Source: Cardiobacterium sp963553325
Lineage (GTDB): Bacteria > Pseudomonadota > Gammaproteobacteria > Cardiobacteriales > Cardiobacteriaceae
Length of the DNA: 19,598 nucleotides
Reading direction: 5' to 3'
Assembly (NCBI GenBank): GCA_963553325.1
Contig: CAUVOF010000035.1
Span: forward strand, 1-19,598
Shown here: positions 7,701-13,841 of the stretch, piece after piece
How the letters are laid out: every line of letters starts with the position of its first letter
How positions within the stretch are numbered: the first letter of the stretch is position 1
Position numbers and translations under genes: made by a program
The notes under the pieces: generated by a model
Told to the model about the DNA's origin: nothing
Database searches by the model: none
The model's input: the letters and a program-made list of their open reading frames with translations, nothing else

Positions 7701-10700
7701 CGGGTTTTCAGGCCGAGTTTGGCGAGATACGTCGCCATTTGGTTGATGTAGCTGACGTATTCGTGGTTGTTGTCTTTTGAGTAGCCGAATTCGTCGCCGC
7801 CCATGTGGAAATGGCGGGCGCTGTCGCCAAAGGCGCTGGCGATTTCTTTCACCAGTGCCTGCACGAAGGCGATGCTTTCCGGCTTGGTGATGTCGATTTC
7901 GCGCGCGGCAGGGTCGGAATTGGCCGCTTGCAGCGCTTTGACGTATGCCGCGCCTTTTTCCAGCTCCAGCAGGCGGTAGATAGCATTCATGTGGCTTGGG
8001 GTATCAAGCTCCGGCATGAGCTCAACGCCTTTTGTCTTGGCGTATTGCGCCAGTTCGTTGATTTGCGCAAAGGTGAGGAAGGGCTGCCCGGTTTTCGAGT
8101 TGATGTAGTTGCCGGTGCTGTCGCGCGTGGCGTCCTGCGCACGCTGGCCAAGAATGGCGCTTTCCAGCGCGTAGTTCTGGTGGTCAGAGAGGTGCAGGTG
8201 CAGGTAGGTGCCGCCCGCTTTGGCGATGGTGTCGATGAATTGTTTGATGACGTCTGCGCTGTAGAAATGGCGGGCGATGTCGAGGTTTAGGCCGCTTTCG
8301 CGCGCACCCAGTGGCTGCGGTGCAGGGGTGGCGACGTTTTCGATGGTGATGTTGAGCGTCGCCGCCGCGGGCGTCTGCGGGGTACCGCTCTTGATGGTAT
8401 CCACCGCCGGTTTGGCGCTGCCGTCGTGTTTCCAGAAGCCGTAGTAGGCTTCGCGGTCGGCGGCGTCAAGCAGGTCGGGGCGGTTGTTGTGGTCGGCGTC
8501 GATGTTGGCGTCGGGGATGCCGTCGCCGTTGGTGTCAATATTGACATCGACAATGCCGTCGCCGTTGTCGTCGCGGTTGACGATGCCCTGCACGTAGGCG
8601 GCGCGGTCGTTCTGCGCCTGGTAGAGAATCATCGGCCCGCTGTAGTCGGCTTTTTGTTGCCATTCGAGAAGGGTTTTGAGGACGTTTGCCTGATAGGTTT
8701 CTGCCAGTCCTGCGAACATCGCATCCCAGCCGACTTCGCTCGGCCAGATGGTTTTGCCGCCGTCGCCATGCGCCTGCATAATTTGCATCAGGGTTTTTTC
8801 ACCCGCGCCGGGGGCGACGATGTCGCCGTTCATCTGCGCCCAGCCGTTGTCTTTGTAGTCTTTGGCGAGGATGCCGTAGGGGTGGTGCGAGAGCGCGTCG
8901 AAGTAGCCCTGCGCGCCCGCTTTGTACATGCGCTCCAGGAATTCTTGCGGGTTGATGTAGCTGCCATCGGCACGGGTGTCGCCGACGGTCATGCCGCCGG
9001 CAAGGACGTTCGCTTCCGCATCGGCCGCGTGCGCCGCTTCATACACCAGCTTGAGCAGGCGGGTGTAATGCTCCGGGTTTGGATTGGGGTTCGCCCAAGT
9101 GTCACGCCAAAATTGGTTGCCCGGCTCGTTCCAAAACTCAAAATCGTGGATGCCTTGCGCGCTGTAGCGTTTGACCACTTCGCCGAAGAAGCGGGCGAAA
9201 TCGGCGTCGTGCTGCGCTTTGGGCGCGAAACTGCTCGCGTAGTCCGCCGCTTTTTGCTGGTCGGCGGCGCTTTGTTCGCCGAGGTCGCTCGCCCAGTTCG
9301 GCGTGCCCATCACCTGCATCAGCACTTTCATGCCGTATTTGTGCGCGAGTTTGACTGCGGCGTCGATGTTGTCCCAGTTCCAGCTGTCGCCGTCTTTGGG
9401 CTGGACGCGGTTCCAGCCGGCGGTGATGCGTACCCATTTGACGCCGAGTGCGGCGGCGCGCGCGTAGCTTTCTTCGATGGCGGCGCTGTCATCGCCCGCC
9501 CAACGCGGGTTGAAGGGCTGCACGCCAACGCCGTTGGTGCCACGGAAGGATTCGCGGCCGATGACGAAATCTACCGTCGCGCGCTGGTTGTCCGGGCTGG
9601 CGTGTTCTTTCGGGTCGTAGCTGTAGGAAAGTGTGCCGCTGGCGGCGTCGTAGCCGGTCAGCGTCAGCGTGCCTTTGTCGTCGTCAATGACGGTGCGCGG
9701 CGCACTGGCAAGCTCGGCGAGTTTGCTGGCGTTAAGCGTGGTGGTGCCAACGGTGAGCGCCTCGCCTGCGCCTACTTTGCCGACAACGATGCTGCCCTGC
9801 GTCGCCCCGTCGGTCTCGCGCACGGTGAGTTTGTTGTCTGTCGGCGGGGTCGGCTGTGATGAGCCGGCGATGTCCAGCGTTGGGCTTTCCGGGTTTTCCG
9901 GGTATTGGTCGCCGTCGGTGTATTGGGCGCGCACGCTGATTTTGTGGCCGGCGTCTGCCGCTTGCAGGGTGTAGCTGCCTCTGTTCGCGCCGCTGATGTC
10001 TTTGCCGTCGCGCAGCCATTGGTATTGCACTTTGTTCGGGTCAAAGCCGTTGTCGTCTTTGACTTCGGCATAGAGTTCGCTGCCGACTTTGGCCTCGCCA
10101 CGGATATTGACGATGCCAAGACGGTTCGGCTGTGGCTGCGGCGGTGGTTTGCTGCCGACGATGTCCGTCTCGCCGCTTAACAGGTTTTCTTCGTGCTGGG
10201 CGCGGTCGGTGTAGCTGGCGCGCACGCTGATGCGGTGGCCGACGTCATCGCCGCGCAGCACGTAGGTTTTGTCGTGCGCGCCGTCTATCGCCGTACCGTC
10301 GCGCAGCCACTGGTAGGCGACGCCGTTCGGCACGCCGTCGTCATCGCTCACGGTCGCGGTGAGCGAGAGGTCTTCCCGCGCCTCGCCACTGATGCTGACG
10401 CTGCCGGGGCGGTTGGCGGGCGAGGCGTGGCCTTCGTCGTGGATGGTGGTGGTGACGCTGTCTTTGCCCGCTTCAATCTGCCCACCCTGGGCGTTGCTGA
10501 TTTTGACGGTGTAGTTTTCGTCGCCTTCTTGTTTGCCGTCGGCAACGGCATCGATGGTAAAGGTCGCGCTGTTTTGTCCTTTCGGGATGGTGATGCGCTG
10601 CGTCGTGGTTTTGATGTCGCCATCGTCAGTGGTGCCGTGCTGGATGGTGACATCGACGGTGATGTCGCGCTCGGCGTTGCGCGTCATCGCCATTTGTTTG

Positions 10701-13639
10701 ACGAATTCGCGGAAGTTGTCCGCCATTTCATGCCCCGGCCACGGGGTGAAGGCGGAAAACACCGGGTTACCGCCGAAGTTCGCCCAGGTGAGCATATAGG
10801 CGAGTTTGGATGCGTCCGGGTCGGCCTTGATGGCCTCCAGCACATCGGTGTACCAAGTGAGGTCTGTGTTGCCGTCCGGCTTGAGCATTTTGTAGCCCTC
10901 GCGGCCAAACTCTGTCAGCGCCGCGATTTTGCCGCGTGCCTCTGCCATGCGCGAGAGCATCGCCAAATCCTTGACCAACTCACCCGCCCATTTGTCCTTG
11001 GCGCGCAGGCTGTTGTCGGTGTCGTACCAGTCGTAACCCAGCACATCAACGACGTCATCGCCGGGATAGATTTGCTGGTAGCGGCTTTCTTCGCCGGCAA
11101 AGTGGCCGTTCGGCGCGAAGGCAGTGAGCATCTGCCCGTCCAGCCCGTGTTCTTTCAGGTATTTGACGACGTAGCGGAACAGCTCCTTGTAGGTCTCAAT
11201 GCCGCTGCGCTCGTAATGCCACCACATCCAGCCGCCGTTTGCCTCGTGCAGCGGGCGGAAGATGAAGGGGATTTTCGTGCCGTCATCGCGCACCGCATGC
11301 TTGCCCATCTCGACCACCGCATCCAGCCAGCCGTTCAACTCGGCATTTTGGTCGCCGCCAGGCAGCAAGCGCTTCAAATCTACCTTGCTGCGGTCGGTCT
11401 CACCGCCCGGCATGCTCCAATGCGCGGAAATGCTGGCAATGCCGCCAACGCTGTCGATTTTGCGGATGGCTTCCGCCAGGTGCTTGCCGTTTTCCTCGGT
11501 CGAGAGGGTGCCAAGACGCGGCGGCTCCATCATGTCCAGCCCGATAACGCCCGGATAGTGCCCCGCCAGGGCATAAACGTCCGAATGATGCCCTTCGCCA
11601 TTTTGCGGCGAGAAGGAAATATCCAGTCCGCGCTGCTGACCAAAAAGGATGTCCTGCTGGTTTTTCAGGTTGTGCAGCAGCTCGGCGGCGGAATTCGCCT
11701 GCGGCAGGGCGCGGTTATCGAGGCTGACGGTATAAGTCGCCTTGCCGCCTTCGCTGACTTCTTGGGAACCGGTGAGGGTGATGCCGGGGGTGTTTGGCTG
11801 TGGCGGTTGCGGATTCGGTGGCGTTACGTCCTCGCTAACGGCGGCGGTTTCCGTACTCTTTGGATTTTCCGCGTGCTTGGCATTGTCTTCGTAAGTCGCC
11901 TGCACGCTGATTTTTGCGCCTTTGTGCGCGGCGGTGAGGGTCAGCGTTTGCGCGGTCGCGCCGCTAATCGCCTTGCCGTCGGCGAACCATTGGTACTGTA
12001 CTTTGCTGGCATCCACACCGTTGGCGTCTTTGACGGTGGCGGTGAGGGTTTGTCCGACTTTTGCCTCGCCGCTGATTTCGACTGTGCCGGGGTTATTCGG
12101 TGTCGGTTGCGGTGGTTGTGGATTCGGTGGCGTTACGTCCTCGCTAACTGCCGCAGTTTCTGTGCTGGTCGGTGTTTCGTGGTTGCTGGCGTTGTCGTCG
12201 TAGGTTGCTTGCACGCTGATTTTCGCGCCTTTGTGTGCGGAGGTGAGGGTCAGCGTTTGCGCGTTTGCGCTAGCGATAGCCTTGCCGTCAGCGAACCATT
12301 GGTATTGCACTTTGCTCGCGTCAAAGTCGTCCGCGTCTTTGACGGTAGCGGTCAGCGTCTGCCCGACTTTTGCTTCGCCTTCGATTGCAACGGTGCCGGG
12401 TTGGTTCGGTGTCGGTTGCGGTGGCTGCGGATTTGGTGGCGTTACGTCTTCTGTAACCGCAGCGGTTTTTGCGCTCTCGACGCTTTCCGCGTTGCCTTTG
12501 CCGTCGCTGTATTCGGCGCGGACGGTGATGGTTTTCCCTTTGTCGGCGGCTTTCACGATGTAGCGACTGCCCTGCCCTATTTCTTCGCCGTTCGCGAACC
12601 AGCGGTAAGTGATGCTGCCAAGTCCGTCTTCGTCTTTCAGGTCATTCGTGGCAATGAGGGTTTTGCCGACTTTCGCTTCGCCGCCGATTTTGACGCTGCC
12701 TGTTGGTGCGTGGTTGCCGCCCGGTTGTGGGTTGGGGTTCGGATTGGGTTGCGGATTTGGATTCGGTTGCGGATTCGGTTGCGGATTCGGTTGCGGATTC
12801 GGGTTGGGTTGTGGGTTGGGTTGTGGGTTGGGTTGTGGGTTGGGTTGTGGGTTGGGTTGTGGGTTCGGATTGGGCTGCGGGTTCGGGTTGGGCTGTGGGT
12901 TCGGGTTGGGTTGCGGGTTCGGATTGGGTTGTGGGTTCGGATTGGGTTGTGGGTTCGGATTGGGTTGTGGGTTCGGATTGGGCTGCGGATTCGGATTGGG
13001 CTGCGGATTCGGGTTGGGTTGCGGATTGGGTTGTGGATTCGGGTTGGGTTGTGGATTCGGGTTGGGTTGTGGGTTTGTCCCATCCGGCGCATTCACCGGC
13101 GGCGGGTAAAGCGGGTAGCTGTTGCCCGGCGATGGTTGGTTGAGCGGGGGCGGCGTGTGGTCGTCCGGCGCGGGGGCGGGGGGGTGGTTATCCGGGGTGT
13201 GGGGGGGCGGGTTGTCGCTGTCGTGGTGTTTGTCGCGGGCGGCAATGGCGACGCCGCCAGCAACCAGCGCCAGCGCGCCAATGGTGGCAATGGCGGCGCT
13301 GCTATCCGCGCCCGTTTCGCTGGCGACGGTATCGGCAAGCAGGTGTTCCGGGGCGGGGGTGTAGCTGACGAGGCTGCCATCGGGCTGCACGCCATACAGC
13401 GCGCCGGCGCCGCGCGCGAAGTAGTCTTCGATGACAAGGCTGCGACCGTCGCTGAAGCGGACGAGCAAGTCTTCGCCCTGGCGGACGGTTTGCGGCACGC
13501 TGTTGGCGCCACTGAATTGGTAGGTAACGCCGTTTTCGGCGGCGATGTGCAGCGGCGCGTCTGTGTTTTCAAGGGTATAGCTGGCAATGGCGATACCGTC
13601 GGCGCGGTAGAGGGTGAGTTGTATTTGTGGATTCATCAT
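4766..13639 (-). CDS. Giant type I secreted multi-glycosidase adhesin (GH26-like, GH39/PslG-like, dispersin B-like GH20, beta-helix, RTX)
   Basis: This 2957-residue protein is probably exported by a type I system. Approximate layout: 1-100 BapA-like prefix (DLLVRFSDGRSLVIEDYF) and a Gly/Ala hydrophobic helix at 118-134, with no Sec signal; 189-306 PNPQ/PNPNPQ repeats; three Ig-like modules at 313-396, 414-500 and 514-604. A Calx-beta-like domain begins at 617 and resumes at 990-1070. Between its halves lies a GH26-like mannanase domain with FRPLHEANGGWMWWH (acid/base E799) and LTEFG (nucleophile E910). Two more Ig-like modules follow (1077-1260), then a T1SS-type repeat containing a GH39/PslG-like domain (about 1360-1752) with FWNEPG (E1505) and WPSEVGW (E1635), plus Ca-binding DxNxDG repeats (1686-1723). 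About 1780-2129 is very close to dispersin B: LDIARHFYS, GGDEFGYS (D1949, E1950), LSIWGEDA. A T1SS-type domain (2152-2242), a right-handed beta-helix (about 2244-2690), RTX nonapeptides (2817-2868) and a C-terminal secretion region end it. There is no clear ribosome site before the ATG-ATG start. The substrates are inferred from the families. Confidence 0.95.
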   Translation of the reverse strand: MMNPQIQLTLYRADGIAIASYTLENTDAPLHIAAENGVTYQFSGANSVPQTVRQGEDLLVRFSDGRSLVIEDYFARGAGALYGVQPDGSLVSYTPAPEHLLADTVASETGADSSAAIATIGALALVAGGVAIAARDKHHDSDNPPPHTPDNHPPAPAPDDHTPPPLNQPSPGNSYPLYPPPVNAPDGTNPQPNPNPQPNPNPQPNPQPNPNPQPNPNPQPNPNPQPNPNPQPNPNPQPNPNPQPNPNPQPNPNPQPNPNPQPNPQPNPQPNPQPNPQPNPNPQPNPQPNPQPNPNPQPNPNPNPQPGGNHAPTGSVKIGGEAKVGKTLIATNDLKDEDGLGSITYRWFANGEEIGQGSRYIVKAADKGKTITVRAEYSDGKGNAESVESAKTAAVTEDVTPPNPQPPQPTPNQPGTVAIEGEAKVGQTLTATVKDADDFDASKVQYQWFADGKAIASANAQTLTLTSAHKGAKISVQATYDDNASNHETPTSTETAAVSEDVTPPNPQPPQPTPNNPGTVEISGEAKVGQTLTATVKDANGVDASKVQYQWFADGKAISGATAQTLTLTAAHKGAKISVQATYEDNAKHAENPKSTETAAVSEDVTPPNPQPPQPNTPGITLTGSQEVSEGGKATYTVSLDNRALPQANSAAELLHNLKNQQDILFGQQRGLDISFSPQNGEGHHSDVYALAGHYPGVIGLDMMEPPRLGTLSTEENGKHLAEAIRKIDSVGGIASISAHWSMPGGETDRSKVDLKRLLPGGDQNAELNGWLDAVVEMGKHAVRDDGTKIPFIFRPLHEANGGWMWWHYERSGIETYKELFRYVVKYLKEHGLDGQMLTAFAPNGHFAGEESRYQQIYPGDDVVDVLGYDWYDTDNSLRAKDKWAGELVKDLAMLSRMAEARGKIAALTEFGREGYKMLKPDGNTDLTWYTDVLEAIKADPDASKLAYMLTWANFGGNPVFSAFTPWPGHEMADNFREFVKQMAMTRNAERDITVDVTIQHGTTDDGDIKTTTQRITIPKGQNSATFTIDAVADGKQEGDENYTVKISNAQGGQIEAGKDSVTTTIHDEGHASPANRPGSVSISGEAREDLSLTATVSDDDGVPNGVAYQWLRDGTAIDGAHDKTYVLRGDDVGHRISVRASYTDRAQHEENLLSGETDIVGSKPPPQPQPNRLGIVNIRGEAKVGSELYAEVKDDNGFDPNKVQYQWLRDGKDISGANRGSYTLQAADAGHKISVRAQYTDGDQYPENPESPTLDIAGSSQPTPPTDNKLTVRETDGATQGSIVVGKVGAGEALTVGTTTLNASKLAELASAPRTVIDDDKGTLTLTGYDAASGTLSYSYDPKEHASPDNQRATVDFVIGRESFRGTNGVGVQPFNPRWAGDDSAAIEESYARAAALGVKWVRITAGWNRVQPKDGDSWNWDNIDAAVKLAHKYGMKVLMQVMGTPNWASDLGEQSAADQQKAADYASSFAPKAQHDADFARFFGEVVKRYSAQGIHDFEFWNEPGNQFWRDTWANPNPNPEHYTRLLKLVYEAAHAADAEANVLAGGMTVGDTRADGSYINPQEFLERMYKAGAQGYFDALSHHPYGILAKDYKDNGWAQMNGDIVAPGAGEKTLMQIMQAHGDGGKTIWPSEVGWDAMFAGLAETYQANVLKTLLEWQQKADYSGPMILYQAQNDRAAYVQGIVNRDDNGDGIVDVNIDTNGDGIPDANIDADHNNRPDLLDAADREAYYGFWKHDGSAKPAVDTIKSGTPQTPAAATLNITIENVATPAPQPLGARESGLNLDIARHFYSADVIKQFIDTIAKAGGTYLHLHLSDHQNYALESAILGQRAQDATRDSTGNYINSKTGQPFLTFAQINELAQYAKTKGVELMPELDTPSHMNAIYRLLELEKGAAYVKALQAANSDPAAREIDITKPESIAFVQALVKEIASAFGDSARHFHMGGDEFGYSKDNNHEYVSYINQMATYLAKLGLKTRIWNDGVIKDNLTSLDHNIEITYWSHDGRQSGSVGAANRALRASVGDLLDAGFNVLNYNAGYLYAAPQEGKNGGDSTTNNYDARLILRDWRLGIWDEKNTNNAVDDKRLKGAALSIWGEDAKSIDDSSIANFYAEQISTLIEKVRAVDDPALAQNLQNRAANDFAALKQDTWIDFEQIHSGAVLDLGGNGSQHVRLLREDTLDSSRGLNIRIKGTDADSVTLGDGWQKTGDSQTDGGEQYLAYSKNGNRLWIDSDIKVSGATPAPTPGSAAEQFAQDNLPPGARYKIVADLAEAKQAIAADDSLQHLVISDGEHHALLQKGGSGYSTGAPTGWAFTFKDHIPTATFHETAPDIAPALNAAAEAAKTLHLGIELPANKHFTLGKQVALADGVPHLHGNGSTIDVYDSVQESALKLLNGASHGEISGLTLNMAAAPGVHGILGHDLQHYRIHDNHIHNLAALPGKAAYGITVYSGSGDTHDVRVEHNRIDAKAESYGTTSDTVGIAFNGAQLPGTRPDAKAPVWRQYIEDGSIAEADPSRSIKNISIRGNQVSGTYYGISLSTVSDSEIRGNHLHHNERNISLQDRSSGNRVADNILTDAESSAVHIAYGSNNNTVSDNHISSSRAAGQAMLQAYQDSHDNTFQANRIEVAHEATNNFLYTATDSSGTTFRDNIASGRVSRAAIGAESVWDKAGAGEEKSAYGNNMQDPNLKDADIDEIRHGGGFGALQNITIEGNILAPAPTFATAPIIYLGADSSKGQHGNRNIDGDLDATLNNNTWLGADGREAIRAHESGNSHVSTHGNGIQHDTDGVYQQGDTAYSIGDYTLATNETTLYLLGIANNNGTGNAGDNHLYGNIGANVLSGGAGNDHLDGSYGADTLSGGAGADTFTFASLLDGKNIDTITDFNASEGDKIALKQAVFGHLHGNWFAADGETVTHETRVYQKGDTLYHDADGSGTAYTAVAFAKVNVALEEGHFTLI
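11811..12446 (-). repeat. 309-bp tandem repeat encoding Ig-like modules
   Basis: The block GGATTCGGTGGCGTTACG recurs at 11811, at 12120 and, with one change, at 12429, giving an exact period of 309 bp (103 codons). Each unit encodes one Ig-like module (GQTLTATVKDA...VQYQWFADGKAI) and a linker of the type VTPPNPQPPQPTPN. The high DNA similarity points to recent duplication or gene conversion. Confidence 0.8.
12723..13076 (-). repeat. PNPQ / PNPNPQ coding tandem repeat
   Basis: About 354 bp of 12-bp and 18-bp units encode only Pro, Asn and Gln (PNPQ and PNPNPQ). On the plus strand they read as variants of GGGTTGGGTTGT and GGATTCGGTTGC. Unit lengths are multiples of three, so loss or gain changes length without breaking the frame. 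The encoded segment is probably an extended, rigid linker between the N-terminal prefix and the first Ig-like module. Confidence 0.9.
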
Positions 13640-13688
13640 GGTGGCGGTGAAGTTGGCGATAGTTGATTACAAGCACAATGTTAGCCAA

Positions 13689-13707
13689 TTCCCGCCACCG
13701 GCGGGAA
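13689..13707. repeat. Hairpin in the 5' leader region of the giant gene
   Basis: TTCCCGCC and GGCGGGAA form a perfect 8-bp stem with a 3-base loop, centred about 60 bases upstream of the start codon of the giant gene. No T tract follows on either strand. If transcribed it would fold in the leader RNA. Confidence 0.6.
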
Positions 13708-13730
13708 ATATGCGCCAGTTGCGGCGGTTT

Positions 13731-13769
13731 CAGGCAGCGCAACGCCGTATGAGGCTTTTGGTGGATTGG
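13731..13769. repeat. Solo arm of the Correia-like element
   Basis: This stretch matches 3850-3888, the right arm of the Correia-like element, at about 34 of 39 positions (shared cores GCGCAAC, CCGTATGA and GGTGGATTG). The second arm and the inner blocks are absent, and the outer end diverges before the expected CTATA. It is probably a decayed fragment and lies between cysJ and the giant gene. Confidence 0.65.
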
Positions 13770-13805
13770 TTTACATACAGGGTAGCGGGGTTCGTGTATG
13801 TAAAC
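13769..13805. repeat. Perfect 11-bp inverted repeat beside the cysJ terminator
   Basis: GTTTACATACA pairs perfectly with TGTATGTAAAC across a 15-base loop. The left arm abuts the solo Correia-like arm and the right arm lies 7 bases from the cysJ terminator stem-loop region. It could be an operator, a second hairpin in the cysJ 3' end or a remnant of a mobile element. Confidence 0.6.
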
Positions 13806-13812
13806 GGCGGGA

Positions 13813-13838
13813 CAAAAAAACCGGGCGACTGCCCGGTT
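13813..13838 (-). terminator. Rho-independent terminator of cysJ
   Basis: On the minus strand, AACCGGGC and GCCCGGTT form a stem around AGTC, followed by a run of T. It begins four bases after the TAA stop of cysJ. Confidence 0.9.
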
Positions 13839-13841
13839 CGT

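Noticed and set aside
8426..9859. A 477-codon open frame on the plus strand
   Set aside because: It is antisense to the GH39-like domain, has no recognisable domain, and is explained by the GC-rich codon use of the real gene.
10193..13666. A 1157-codon open frame on the plus strand opposite the giant gene
   Set aside because: It is a shadow. The protein is low-complexity Val, Gly, Ala and Arg, and the PNPQ repeat reads as a meaningless GLWVGLRI-type repeat. The minus-strand frame has clear enzyme motifs throughout.
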